Positions 6,704 through 15,226 of a stretch of DNA of 20,872 bases are shown here, piece by piece; position 1 is the first letter of the stretch; the number at the start of each line of letters is the position of its first letter. The stretch lies in assembly GCA_012518475.1 (NCBI GenBank), contig JAAYSB010000335.1, positions 1 through 20,872 on the forward strand. Direction: 5' to 3'. The translations under genes were made by a program, and so were the position numbers. Origin of the DNA: Intrasporangiaceae bacterium. Its GTDB lineage: Bacteria; Actinomycetota; Actinomycetes; Actinomycetales; Dermatophilaceae. The notes beneath the pieces were generated by a model, which was given only the letters and a program-made list of their open reading frames with translations, ran no database searches and was not told the origin of the DNA.

Positions 6704-7775
6704 CGACGACCCACTCCGCATAGAACAGGCCGAGGCCGAACGCGACGAAGAGGCCGGACATGATCCAGAAGCGGATGACGATGGTCACCTCCGCCCACCC
6801 CAGCAGCTCGAAGTGGTGCTGGAGCGGCGCCATGCGGAACACGCGTTTGCCGGTGGTCTTGAACGAGGCGACCTGGATGATCACCGACAGGGTGATCATG
6901 ACGAAGAGGCCACCGAGGATGACGATGAGCAGCTCGGTGCGGGTCGTGATGGCCAGACCGGCCAGTGCGCCACCGAGGGCGAGGGAGCCGGTGTCTCCCA
7001 TGAAGATCTTGGCCGGCGAGGCGTTCCACCAGAGGAAGCCGAAGCAGGCACCCATGCCGGCGGCCGCGACGACGGCGAGGTCCCTCGAGTCGCGGACCTC
7101 ATAGCAGTTGATTCCGGGGGTGATCTGGCAGTTCTGGTTGCCCTGCCAGATGCCGATGAGGACGAAGGCTGCGAAGACCATCGTCGAGGCACCGGTGGCC
7201 AGGCCGTCGAGGCCGTCGGTCAGGTTCACCCCGTTGGACGTCCCGGCGACGATGATGTTGGCCCAGATGACGAACAGGAGGACACCGAGGAGGGGACCTG
7301 CGAAGGCGAGGTCGAGGCTGGTGTCCCGGACGAAGGAGATCTGTGTCGAGGCCGGGGTGCGCCAGCGGTCGTTGGGGAACTGGAGAGCGAGGACCGCGAA
7401 GACGGTGGCGACCAGCACCTGGCCGAAGAGCTTCTCGGCGGACCGCAGTCCCAGGCTGCGCTGCTTGCTGATCTTGATGTAGTCGTCGAGGAATCCGACG
7501 ACGCCGAGACCGGTCATGAGGAAGAGCACGAGGATCGCGCTCATCGTCGGCTTGGTCCAGGTGACGAGGTGGGCGACGGCATAGGCCGACACCGACGCGA
7601 GGATGATGACCGCGCCGCCCATCGTCGGCGTCCCGCGCTTGGTGTGGTGCGAGGTGGGACCGTCGTCGCGGATGAACTGGCCGTAGCCGCGGCGGACGAG
7701 GAACTTGATGAGCATCGGCGTGCCGAACAGGCCGACGAGAAGGGAGAAGACGGCAGCGATCAGGACGGCGAGCAC
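6693..7775 (-). CDS. mraY: Phospho-N-acetylmuramoyl-pentapeptide-transferase MraY (360 aa)
   Basis: MraY is the polytopic membrane enzyme that transfers phospho-MurNAc-pentapeptide from UDP to undecaprenyl phosphate, giving lipid I. Hydrophobic segments run through the whole protein. The family's catalytic motifs are all present: FLDDYIKISKQRSLGL (Asp-Asp and Lys), NGVNLTDGLDGLA, FMGDTGSLALGG, and the histidine loop MAPLQHHFELLGW. The start is GTG at 7775, with GGAAGGAAC just upstream. It lies inside the murF 3' end (16-base overlap), and the 3' end overlaps the start of the murD-like gene. Length is normal for the family and no defect is visible. Confidence 0.96.
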   Translation of the reverse strand: MLAVLIAAVFSLLVGLFGTPMLIKFLVRRGYGQFIRDDGPTSHHTKRGTPTMGGAVIILASVSAYAVAHLVTWTKPTMSAILVLFLMTGLGVVGFLDDYIKISKQRSLGLRSAEKLFGQVLVATVFAVLALQFPNDRWRTPASTQISFVRDTSLDLAFAGPLLGVLLFVIWANIIVAGTSNGVNLTDGLDGLATGASTMVFAAFVLIGIWQGNQNCQITPGINCYEVRDSRDLAVVAAAGMGACFGFLWWNASPAKIFMGDTGSLALGGALAGLAITTRTELLIVILGGLFVMITLSVIIQVASFKTTGKRVFRMAPLQHHFELLGWAEVTIVIRFWIMSGLFVAFGLGLFYAEWVVGGS

Positions 7776-9196
7776 GTGGCTGTTCCTTCCTGGTCGACGG
7801 GCTGTTCTGCGACTCGGTCGCCGAGGTGGCGCAGCCCCGCGTCCCGACTGGACTTGAAGAGGACCACGTCGCCAGAGCGGATCTCACTCGTGAGGAGATC
7901 GTATGCCGCGGCGGCGTCCGGGAGGACACGCACCCTCCCGGCGTGTCCGGCTGCGGCGTCCGCACCGGCGGCCAGGGCCGGCCCGGCCGCACCGACGCAC
8001 AGCAGCACGTCGACACCCGCGTCGAGCGCGTAGCGTCCGGTGGCGGCGTGCTCGAGATCCGAGTCGTCCCCGAGCTCGAGCATCGTGCCGAGGACAGCGA
8101 TGCTGCGGCGGCCGGCGCCCATGACGGCGAGGGCATCGATGGCGGCCCGCATCGAGTCGGGGTTGGCGTTGTAGGCGTCGTTGATGACGGTGACCCCGTC
8201 GCCGCGCTCGGTGACCTCCATCCGCCAGCGGCTCACCGGCGCCGAGGCTGCCAGGGCCGAGACGATCTGCTCCGGTGGCAGTCCGCACTCCCGTGCTGCC
8301 GCGAAGACGGTCAGGACATTGCCGACGTGATGGTTGCCGTGCAGTCCGAGCCGGACCGGCCAGGACCCGGTGCCGTCGGTGATGGTGAAGCTCGGGCGTG
8401 ACAAGGGGTCGAGCTCGACATCGACGGCGCGCAGGGTCGCCTCAGCGGCCCCGGCGGCGCTCACCGTCACCACGCGGGCTCCGGTGCGGGTCGCCATGGC
8501 ACGGACGACCTCGTCGTCGTGGTTGAGCACGGCCACGCCGTCCGGTCCGAGCGCCTCGACGATCTCGCCCTTGGCCCGCCCGATCGCCTCCCGCGAACCG
8601 AACTCGCCGAGGTGGGCGGTGCCGACGTTGAGGACGATCGAGATGTCGGGCGGGGCGATGCGGGTGAGGTACTCGACGTGCCCCACTCCCCTGGCACCCA
8701 TCTCGACGACGAGGTAGCGGGTCTGCGGGGTGAGCCGCGTGACGGTGAGCGGGACCCCCACCTCGGAGTTGTAGGAGCCCTGCGGTGCCACAGTCGGTCC
8801 GGCGCTCGCGAGGACCTGGCCGAGGATGTCCTTGGTCGAGGTCTTCCCGGACGAGCCGGTGATGGCCACCACGGTCAGTTCCGTTGCCGCGTCGACGACG
8901 CCGCGCGCGAGTGCTGCGAAACCGTCCTGGATGTCCTCGACGACGATGCTTGCGATGCCCTCGATCTCGCGCGTGGTCATGGCAGCCACGGCACCGGCGG
9001 CATGTGCCTGCGGGATGAAGTCGTGGCCGTCGGCGTGCTCGCCGACCCGGGCGACATAGAGGCCTGCGGGACCACACTCACGCGAGTCGGTGACGACGGG
9101 GCCGCTGATGAGGAGGCGCTCGGCATCGGCCTCGGTGATCCCGGCCAGTCGGCCCCCGCTCGCCCGGGCCAGGGCGGCGAGTGAGAGGGGGATCAT
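7760..9196 (-). CDS. murF: UDP-MurNAc-tripeptide--D-alanyl-D-alanine ligase MurF (478 aa)
   Basis: MurF is the cytoplasmic ligase that adds D-Ala-D-Ala to complete the UDP-MurNAc-pentapeptide. The N-terminal domain (SGPVVTDSRECGPAGLYVAR) is followed by the P-loop AITGSSGKTSTKD at about 111-123, with its lysine intact. LNVGTAHLGEFGSREAIGRAKGE carries the family histidine and the lysine region. INDAYNANPDSMRAAIDAL and VLGTMLELGDDS mark the C-terminal domain. The start ATG at 9196 overlaps the murE TGA as ATGA; a longer upstream frame lies inside murE and is not used. It makes a useful internal control: the GSSGKT here keeps the residue that murD's GSSGVT has lost. Confidence 0.96.
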   Translation of the reverse strand: MIPLSLAALARASGGRLAGITEADAERLLISGPVVTDSRECGPAGLYVARVGEHADGHDFIPQAHAAGAVAAMTTREIEGIASIVVEDIQDGFAALARGVVDAATELTVVAITGSSGKTSTKDILGQVLASAGPTVAPQGSYNSEVGVPLTVTRLTPQTRYLVVEMGARGVGHVEYLTRIAPPDISIVLNVGTAHLGEFGSREAIGRAKGEIVEALGPDGVAVLNHDDEVVRAMATRTGARVVTVSAAGAAEATLRAVDVELDPLSRPSFTITDGTGSWPVRLGLHGNHHVGNVLTVFAAARECGLPPEQIVSALAASAPVSRWRMEVTERGDGVTVINDAYNANPDSMRAAIDALAVMGAGRRSIAVLGTMLELGDDSDLEHAATGRYALDAGVDVLLCVGAAGPALAAGADAAAGHAGRVRVLPDAAAAYDLLTSEIRSGDVVLFKSSRDAGLRHLGDRVAEQPVDQEGTATCSPS

Positions 9197-10719
9197 CGGG
9201 TGCCCCCCAGGCGGTTCTCCAGGGCGGCCCTCAGCTCGACCCGGTCGTCGAACGGGTGCGTGACGCCGTCGATCTCCTGACCCGTCTCGTGGCCCTTGCC
9301 CACCACGGCGATCGTTGCCGACGGCCCTGCAGCACAAGCGATCTCGACCGCACGGTCGATTGCGGATCGACGGCCCGCAACCTCCTCGACGGAGGCTCTC
9401 GTGCCCGCGGCCCGGGCCCCGGCCAGGACCGCGGACCTGATCTCCCCGGCACTCTCACCGCGGGGGTTGTCGTCGGTGACGATCACGACATCGGCCTCGG
9501 CGGCCGCGGCTCCCATGGTCGGCCGCTTGCTGATGTCGCGCCCGCCTCCGGCCCCGAGGACGACGACGAGCGGCCCGCGATCCGGAGTGCGCAGCGACCT
9601 CACAGCCAGCCGGACCGCGTCGGGAGTGTGGGCGTAGTCGACGACGGCGAGGGGTGCGTCCGGATGGTCCACGGTGACGCGTTCCATCCGGCCGGGGACG
9701 TGCGGGTCCGTGAGGATGGCCCGCTGGACGTCGGCTGCCTCGTGGCCCATCGTCAGCAGAGTCACCGCAGCCATCGCAGTGTTCTCGATGTTGAAGGTCC
9801 CGGGGAGGGCACTGCGCAGGTCGAGGGTCAGTCCCTGCGGACCGGCGAGCACGAACTCCGGTCCGCTGCCGACGACGTCGACGCGATAGTCGGGCACCGC
9901 CTCGCGACCCTCTCCGACCGTGATGCACGCGATGGTGGCCTGCTCCGCGAGCCGGGAGCTGGCCGGGCTGTCCAGCCAGATGATCCCTCGACGGGCACGC
10001 TCCGGCGTGAACAGGCTCGCCTTGGCGGCGAAGTAGTCCTCCATGTCGGCGTGGAAGTCGAGGTGGTCCTGGCTGAGGTTGGTGAACAGCGCGACGTCAT
10101 AGACGACGCCGTCGACACGGTGCAGCGCCAGCGCGTGGCTCGAGACCTCCATGACGCAGTCGTCGATGGACCTCTCCCGCATCACCGCGAGGAGGCGGTG
10201 CAGGTCGCACGACTCAGGCGTGGTCCGGACACTCTTGACCCGTTCCTGCCCGATCCGGGTCTCGACGGTCCCGATGAGTCCCGTGCTGCGACCCAGCGCC
10301 TCGAGCGCCGAGGCGATGAGGTATGCGGTGGTCGTCTTGCCGTTGGTGCCGGTGATCCCGATGAGGCCGAGAGCCGGGTCCCGGGTTCCGTAGACCTCGG
10401 CCGAGACGGCGCCGAGAACGGCGCGGGGGCTGGCGACGACGATGACCGGCAGCTCGACACCGGCCGCCTCGACCATCTCCAGCCCGAGGGCGTCGGTGAG
10501 GACCGCGGCGGCCCCGGCCGACGACGCTGCGGCGGCGAAGACGCCGCCATGGGTGTTGGCGCCGGGGAGCGCCGCATACAGATCGCCCTGGCGGACCGCC
10601 CGGGAGTCGAGAGTGACCCCGTGAACCGGGGCCGATCCGTCACCGACGACTCGGCCGCCGGCGACCTGGGCACAGGTCGCGACGGTCGAGCCCGCAGTGG
10701 TGGGGTGCAGAGTCGACAC
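9193..10719 (-). CDS. murE: UDP-MurNAc-L-Ala-D-Glu--diamino acid ligase MurE (508 aa)
   Basis: MurE adds the third, diamino residue of the stem peptide in the cytoplasm. Visible motifs are HGVTLDSRAVRQGDLYAALPG (uridine-binding N-domain), the P-loop GITGTNGKTTTAYLIA (122-137), RTTPESCDL, EVSSHAL, TNLSQDHLDFH, and the C-terminal VVDYAHTPDAV. The diamino acid pocket reads DNPRGE (Asp417-Arg420). DNPR is the diaminopimelate-type signature, whereas lysine-adding enzymes usually differ there; it does not separate meso- from LL-DAP. The start is GTG at 10719, 23 bases after the ftsI stop, with only a weak GAG-type ribosome site. Its substrate needs D-Glu already attached, so it depends on a MurD activity the dcw copy seems unable to provide. 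Confidence 0.95.
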   Translation of the reverse strand: MSTLHPTTAGSTVATCAQVAGGRVVGDGSAPVHGVTLDSRAVRQGDLYAALPGANTHGGVFAAAASSAGAAAVLTDALGLEMVEAAGVELPVIVVASPRAVLGAVSAEVYGTRDPALGLIGITGTNGKTTTAYLIASALEALGRSTGLIGTVETRIGQERVKSVRTTPESCDLHRLLAVMRERSIDDCVMEVSSHALALHRVDGVVYDVALFTNLSQDHLDFHADMEDYFAAKASLFTPERARRGIIWLDSPASSRLAEQATIACITVGEGREAVPDYRVDVVGSGPEFVLAGPQGLTLDLRSALPGTFNIENTAMAAVTLLTMGHEAADVQRAILTDPHVPGRMERVTVDHPDAPLAVVDYAHTPDAVRLAVRSLRTPDRGPLVVVLGAGGGRDISKRPTMGAAAAEADVVIVTDDNPRGESAGEIRSAVLAGARAAGTRASVEEVAGRRSAIDRAVEIACAAGPSATIAVVGKGHETGQEIDGVTHPFDDRVELRAALENRLGGTR

Positions 10720-10742
10720 AGCCGCTCATTATCTCGTGATCG

Positions 10743-12839
10743 TCAGGGGAGGTACTCAGAGCCTAGGACAGTGGGGTCGGTCTTGGACGGCGGCTCCTCC
10801 AGCACGAGCGGGATCGACTCGGCCTCCTCGCCGGTCGGGGGGATCTGGAGCTCAGAGAGGGCGAACGTGGCGACGTCCTTGAAGATCGGCGCCGCGACCA
10901 CGCTTCCGAAGCGGCCGGAGCGCGGGTTGTCGACGATGACCGTGACGATGATCTCCGGGTCCTCCGCCGGGGCCATCCCGATGAAGCTCGTCGTCTTGCC
11001 GCTGTACTTGCCGAGCCGGTCGTCGTAGCGGTCGGCGGTTCCGGTCTTGCCGGCGATGCGGTACCCGGGGATCTGGGCCCGGACGGTTCCGCCCTCGTCC
11101 GAGACCGCGCCCTCGAGCATCTTCATGATCGCGTCGGCGACCTCGGCGTCGACGACGCGGCTCGTGCCCGGCTCGTCCACGGGGACCATGACCCCGTCGT
11201 CTCCCTCGACCGCCCGGATGAGGCTCGGCTGGATGCGGACGCCGTCGTTGGCGATGGTCTGGAAGGCCGCGGAGTTCTGGACGGCGTTGACCGCCATGCC
11301 CTGTCCGAACATGATCGTGAACCGCTGGGAGCCGTTCATCTTGTCCGCGGGAGTGACCAGGCCGGGCGACTCGTTCGGGAAGTCGATGCCGGACATCGCC
11401 CCCATCCCGAACGCGCGGAAGTATCCCTCGAGCGTCGCCGGGTCGAGCTGCTCGCCGATGAGGATGGTGCCGATGTTGCTCGACCGGGCCAGCACCCCCG
11501 AGGCGGTGAGGAATAGCGTCGGGTGGTCGTGGGAGTCCTTGAAGCTGCGGTCCGCTCGCGGCAACCGGTTCGGGACGACGACCGGGGTGTCCGGGGTGAC
11601 GACCCCCTCCTGGAGGGCGGCGGCCATCGTGACGATCTTGTTCGTCGATCCCGGCTCGTAGATCTTCGAGAAGGCGAGGTTGTCGAGCGAACCCTTGGCC
11701 TGCCCGATCTTGTTGGGGTCGTACGACGGATAGGAGGCCACCGCGAGCAGCTCGCCGGTCTTGGCCCCCTGGACGATCACCGTTCCGCCGTCAGCGCCGA
11801 ACGTCTCGATGCCCTGGGCAAGCGCGTTCTGCGCATACCACTGGATCGCGGAGCTGATCGTCAGCTCGACGGTTCGTCCGTCGACCGCGTCCTCGATGAC
11901 AGCACGGCCGTTGGGGATGACCCGCCCGGTCGGTGACGTCTCGTACTTGGCCTCGCCGTTGGTCCCCTGGAGTGCGTCGTCCAGCATGGCCTCGACGCCA
12001 CCGCCTGCGGAGCCGTCCGCATACATCCACCCGACCAGAGAGGCGATCGTCGTCGACTGCGGGTAGTCGCGCTGGGTCGTCCGCTCGCTGTAGACGCCCG
12101 GGATACCGAGGGCACTGATCCGACGCCAGGTCGGCACGCTGATGTTCTTGGCGAGGATCCGGTAGCGCGCCTCGCCGGTCAGCTCGGCACGGAGCCTGCT
12201 CTCGCTCATCCCGAGCAGTGGGGCGAGCGCCGCAGCGGCTCCCTCGACCCCGACCTGGGTGCGGACGCCGTCGACGCGGGTGCGGTACTCCGGGACCGCG
12301 GTCTGGTCGACGGTCACGGTCCGTCGCTCGATGCTCTGGGCCAGGACCTCGCCGTCCCGGTCGAGGATCTGGCCACGCAGCGCGGGCAGGACCTCGGTGC
12401 GGTTGCGCTCACCGAACGCCTGGGCGGAGACGGCCGAGGCGTCCAGTCCCTGGATCCGCACGAGCTGTACGGCGAACAGGGAGAAGACCACGATCGTCAT
12501 GACGAGGATGCCGCGGACCCTGCGCCGGGAGTTGATCGTCGGGGCTCGCTGGACCCGGGGTGCCCGCGGTGGCGCGGGCCGCCGGGGAGCGGGACGGGCA
12601 GCACGCTTCGGCGATGCTGCCTTGGTGGGGGCGCTCCGGGAGGTCGGCCGCTTCCTCGGGGTGGGGGCCCCGGACCGGCTGCCCGCGGGGCGCTGCTGGG
12701 GGGGTCGCGGTGCCCGCTGCTGGGACGGGCGCGCAGGACGTTTCGTCTGGCCACTCGAGCCGCGGGTCCCGCCAGCGGTCCGCGGCGAGGGACGCGAGGT
12801 CCTCGTGCGCGGGCTTCTGGGCCGCTCCGGTGGTGTCAT
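10743..12839 (-). CDS. ftsI: Septal class B penicillin-binding protein FtsI/PBP3 (698 aa)
   Basis: FtsI is the transpeptidase that cross-links septal peptidoglycan, acting outside the membrane with FtsW. A long Arg/Pro/Ser-rich cytoplasmic tail fills residues 1-107. One membrane segment lies at about 110-127 (ILVMTIVVFSLFAVQLVRI). The PBP dimer domain follows (ALRGQILDRDGEVLAQS). The transpeptidase domain has the three active-site motifs: S398-T-N-K within EPGSTNK, S453-S-N455 within ARSSN, and K598-T-G within AGKTGTA. The Asn in STNK differs from the usual STFK but leaves SxxK intact. ATG at 12839 has GAGG close upstream. Gaps are 52 bases to ftsL and 23 to murE. Confidence 0.95.
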   Translation of the reverse strand: MTPPERPRSPRTRTSRPSPRTAGGTRGSSGQTKRPARPSQQRAPRPPQQRPAGSRSGAPTPRKRPTSRSAPTKAASPKRAARPAPRRPAPPRAPRVQRAPTINSRRRVRGILVMTIVVFSLFAVQLVRIQGLDASAVSAQAFGERNRTEVLPALRGQILDRDGEVLAQSIERRTVTVDQTAVPEYRTRVDGVRTQVGVEGAAAALAPLLGMSESRLRAELTGEARYRILAKNISVPTWRRISALGIPGVYSERTTQRDYPQSTTIASLVGWMYADGSAGGGVEAMLDDALQGTNGEAKYETSPTGRVIPNGRAVIEDAVDGRTVELTISSAIQWYAQNALAQGIETFGADGGTVIVQGAKTGELLAVASYPSYDPNKIGQAKGSLDNLAFSKIYEPGSTNKIVTMAAALQEGVVTPDTPVVVPNRLPRADRSFKDSHDHPTLFLTASGVLARSSNIGTILIGEQLDPATLEGYFRAFGMGAMSGIDFPNESPGLVTPADKMNGSQRFTIMFGQGMAVNAVQNSAAFQTIANDGVRIQPSLIRAVEGDDGVMVPVDEPGTSRVVDAEVADAIMKMLEGAVSDEGGTVRAQIPGYRIAGKTGTADRYDDRLGKYSGKTTSFIGMAPAEDPEIIVTVIVDNPRSGRFGSVVAAPIFKDVATFALSELQIPPTGEEAESIPLVLEEPPSKTDPTVLGSEYLP

Positions 12840-12891
12840 CAGTCCTCAGTCGTTCTGGTTCTGGGTCGCCGACGTGCAGGAAGGGCAGCGG

Positions 12892-13320
12892 TCAGCGGTT
12901 GCCTGCCACCACGCTAAAGGTCGACTCCGCGGTTGCCGGCTCCGCCACGCCGAGCACCGCACCGTCGCTGAGCCGGAGGAAGGCCGGGCTCATCGCCGGC
13001 ACCATGCCCATGCCGCTGGCCCGGTCCGCCAGTGCCGACGGGGAGCTGACAGCGGTGATGCTCTGCTGGAGCGCCGCCTCGGTGTCTGCGAGCTCGCCCG
13101 CCGTCCGCTGCAGCTCGTGCACCCGGAAGGAACCCTCCGCCAACGACATGTTGAGGAAGAGGAGGGCGAGAAGTCCGGAGAGGAGGAGTCCGGCGCACAC
13201 GATGAGCATGCCCCCGTGGCTCGGGGCGGCAGCAGGGACCGCCGTGAGCACAGGTCGGGGCGCCTCGCGGCGCCGTGTCCGGGGAGCAGTGCTGCGCAGT
13301 GACGTGGCGACGGTGCTCAT
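12892..13320 (-). CDS. ftsL: FtsL-like divisome protein (142 aa)
   Basis: This is a small bitopic protein in the FtsL position between rsmH and ftsI; FtsL, with the FtsB/DivIC partner, activates FtsWI. A basic cytoplasmic N-terminus with TRRREAPRP precedes one hydrophobic segment at about 37-58 (GMLIVCAGLLLSGLLALLFL). A short predicted coiled coil follows (RVHELQRTAGELADTEAALQ, about 66-85). The tail contains DRASGMGMVPA, a motif common in actinobacterial FtsL proteins, and ends with a hydrophilic segment. ATG 13320 overlaps the rsmH stop as ATGA. Family sequence conservation is low, so identification rests mainly on architecture and position. Confidence 0.88.
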   Translation of the reverse strand: MSTVATSLRSTAPRTRRREAPRPVLTAVPAAAPSHGGMLIVCAGLLLSGLLALLFLNMSLAEGSFRVHELQRTAGELADTEAALQQSITAVSSPSALADRASGMGMVPAMSPAFLRLSDGAVLGVAEPATAESTFSVVAGNR

Positions 13321-14309
13321 CGGGATACCCCTGTCGATGTGGTGTGGCGGTGGTCGCGGATCCGCTCTGCGGCTCTGAGTCGCACTGAGGTGGAGCGGGA
13401 GTTGTCGAGCTGTTCGGAGGCGGAGGCCTCCTCGGCGCCCCGGGTGAGGAGCCGCAGATAGGGCTGGTGCTCCGGCAGCTCCACCGGGAGTCCGGCGGGA
13501 GCCGAGCTCGTGGCACCGGCGGCAAAGGCCCGCTTGGTGATGCGGTCCTCGAGGGAGTGATAGCTGAGGACGGCGATGCGTCCGCCGACAGCGAGGACGT
13601 CGATGGCCGCCGCGCAGGCACGCTCCCACGCGCCGAGCTCGTCATTGACCTCGATCCGCAGCGCCTGGAAGGTCCGCTTGGCGGGGTGGCCCCCGGTGCG
13701 CTGCACCTTGGCGGGCACCGCGCCTCTGATCAGGTCGACGAGCTGGCCGGTCGTCTCGATCGGGGTCGTGGCGCGTTGCTTCCCGATGCGTTCGGCGATC
13801 CTGCGGGCGAACCGCTCCTCGCCGTAGACCCGCAGGATCCGCTCCAGCTCAGCGACCGGGTACTCGGCGAGGACCTCGGCTGCGCTCCGGCCGCTCGTCT
13901 GGTCCATCCGCATGTCGAGCGGCGCGTCGGCCATGTAGGAGAACCCGCGCTCCGGCTCATCGATCTGCATCGACGAGACTCCGAGGTCGAACAGCACCGC
14001 GTCCACCGTCGTGATGCCGAGGCCGCGCAGGACATCGGGCAGCTGGTCGTAGACGGCGTGCACGCCGACGAATCGGTCGCCGACAGAGGAGAGGCGCTCC
14101 GCTGCCAGCCGGAGCGCCTCAGGGTCGCGGTCGATGCCGATGACCCGTGCTGCGGGACAGGCCCGGAGCAGTGCCTCCGAGTGACCGCCCAGCCCGAGGG
14201 TCCCGTCGACGATGACTGCTCCCTCGTGGGCAGCCGCCGGGGCGAGCAGCTCGATGCAGCGCTCGAGGAGGACCGGGACGTGCCGCTCTGCACGCGGGTC
14301 GGTCATCAT
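13317..14309 (-). CDS. rsmH: 16S rRNA (cytosine-1402 N4)-methyltransferase RsmH (330 aa)
   Basis: RsmH (MraW) methylates N4 of C1402 in the 16S rRNA P-site region using S-adenosylmethionine. HVPVLLERCIELLAP opens the protein, then the SAM-binding loop DGTLGLGGHSEALL and GIDRDPEAL. LFDLGVSSMQIDEPERGFSY, the substrate region HPAKRTFQALRIEVNDEL, and SYHSLEDRITKRAF are all strong family marks. The start is ATG ATG at 14309/14306 with GAGGAGG about 10 bases upstream; I take the first. It is separated from mraZ by an unusual 190 bp leader and coupled to ftsL by an ATGA overlap. It is a typical second gene of the dcw cluster. Confidence 0.96.
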   Translation of the reverse strand: MMTDPRAERHVPVLLERCIELLAPAAAHEGAVIVDGTLGLGGHSEALLRACPAARVIGIDRDPEALRLAAERLSSVGDRFVGVHAVYDQLPDVLRGLGITTVDAVLFDLGVSSMQIDEPERGFSYMADAPLDMRMDQTSGRSAAEVLAEYPVAELERILRVYGEERFARRIAERIGKQRATTPIETTGQLVDLIRGAVPAKVQRTGGHPAKRTFQALRIEVNDELGAWERACAAAIDVLAVGGRIAVLSYHSLEDRITKRAFAAGATSSAPAGLPVELPEHQPYLRLLTRGAEEASASEQLDNSRSTSVRLRAAERIRDHRHTTSTGVSR

Positions 14310-14394
14310 GCGCGGCGTTCCTCCTCGTTCTCGAGCTGCTGGGGTGTCGGGTGAGTGCGTGCGGTCGGCTGGTCGTTCGTGCAGTGGTGATCGC

Positions 14395-14412
14395 GGACCT
14401 GGACCCAGGTCC
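14395..14412. other. Near-perfect palindrome/hairpin in the mraZ-rsmH leader
   Basis: GGACCTGGACCCAGGTCC is an 18-base inverted repeat with 8-base arms around 2 bases. It lies in the 190 bp mraZ-rsmH gap, about 86 bases before the rsmH start. There is no following U-run, so it is not a standard terminator. It could be an mRNA processing or stability element, or a protein binding site. I see nothing else distinctive in the gap. Confidence 0.4.
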
Positions 14413-14499
14413 CCATCCGGCCCGGACCCGGCACGGGGGAAGACGTGTCGGGGACGAGTTCCGGCTGGAGGCCGAGGAGCAGGTCGAAAGGAGTGGTTC

Positions 14500-14931
14500 T
14501 CAGATCAGGCCGGAGATCACCTCGTCCTCCTGATCAGAGAACTCGTCCTCGATCTCGTTCAGGACCGTGTTCCAGGTCGGGGTGTCCCAGACCTCGAGGT
14601 GGTCGCCGACGCCGGTGATGGTGATGTCGCGGTCGAGGCCGGCGTACTCACGCAGATGGGGCGGGACGGAGATCCGCATCTGCTTGTCGGGGGTCTGGTC
14701 GGAGGCACCGGAGAGAAGCATCCGGGTGTAGGCGCGGGCGCGCTTGTTCGTCGTCGGCATCGACAGTGCCCGGGCGGCCAGGCTCTCGAAGGTGTCGGCC
14801 GGATAGATGACGAGCGACTTCTCGTGACCGCGGGTGATGACGATTCCGGTCTTGAGCCGCTCGCGGTACTTCGCCGGAAGGATCAGCCGCCCCTTGTCGT
14901 CCAGGCGAGGCGTGTGGGTCCCGAGGAACAC
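14500..14931 (-). CDS. mraZ: Transcriptional regulator MraZ (143 aa)
   Basis: MraZ is a ring-forming DNA-binding protein with two SpoVT/AbrB-like domains that controls the dcw operon from its first gene. The first domain (about 5-47) starts FLGTHTPRLDDKGRLILPAK with the family's DxKGR motif. The second (about 76-119) has SDQTPDKQMRISVPPHLREY. The start is GTG at 14931, chosen for the strong ribosome site GAGGAGGTGAGG 4 bases upstream and because it begins directly on the conserved MFLGTH. Length is normal. Direct-repeat sites of the MraZ type lie 66-91 bases upstream, consistent with autoregulation. Confidence 0.95.
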   Translation of the reverse strand: MFLGTHTPRLDDKGRLILPAKYRERLKTGIVITRGHEKSLVIYPADTFESLAARALSMPTTNKRARAYTRMLLSGASDQTPDKQMRISVPPHLREYAGLDRDITITGVGDHLEVWDTPTWNTVLNEIEDEFSDQEDEVISGLI

Positions 14932-14996
14932 GACGCCTCACCTCCTCACCTCATCGGCTGTCGCACACGGGCGCGCAACCACTGCTCTCCCGTTCG

Positions 14997-15022
14997 CCCC
15001 ACAGTACTCCACTTTCCTCCAC
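14997..15022 (-). promoter_or_regulatory. MraZ-type operator: three direct repeats with 10 bp period
   Basis: On the minus strand GTGGAG (15017-15022), GTGGAG (15007-15012) and GTGGGG (14997-15002) repeat at exactly 10 bp, leaving 4-base spacers. Degenerate copies continue in phase (CGGGAG at 14987-14992, GTGGTT at 14977-14982). E. coli MraZ binds three TGGGN repeats with 5-base spacers (same period) just downstream of the promoter. Upstream, TAATCT (15052-15057, minus) is a possible -10, but I found no convincing -35. The site precedes mraZ by 66 bases, so it is likely autoregulatory. Confidence 0.7.
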
Positions 15023-15081
15023 TATTCACGACGATTCTCGACATTTTTCGGAGATTATGCGGCTTTCTGCAGGTCAGAGCA

Positions 15082-15097
15082 GTGGAGCAAAGTGGAG
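15082..15097 (+). promoter_or_regulatory. Second MraZ-type repeat pair, facing the moxR operon
   Basis: GTGGAG at 15082-15087 and 15092-15097 is the same hexamer at the same 10 bp period as the mraZ operator, but on the plus strand, 130 bases upstream of the MoxR start. The two sets are inverted and about 60 bp apart. I see no clear plus-strand promoter in 15098-15226. Control of the ATPase operon by MraZ, or looping between the sets, is inference. Confidence 0.5.
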
Positions 15098-15226
15098 GAG
15101 ATTCTTGATCCTGGTCTGGATCGAGGCCGCAATCGCCAGCGCAGTTGCCCAGGAGTGCTGCATCTGCGGTTGTCGTGAGGCAGGATCGATTTCAGACGAG
15201 CCAGAGGAAGGGGGCGTGACGTTCCA

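Noticed and set aside
15107..15122. Inverted repeat GATCC-N6-GGATC in the mraZ/moxR region as an operator
   Set aside because: Five-base arms are weak and likely by chance, with no known regulator matching; I give preference to the 10 bp period GTGGAG repeats.
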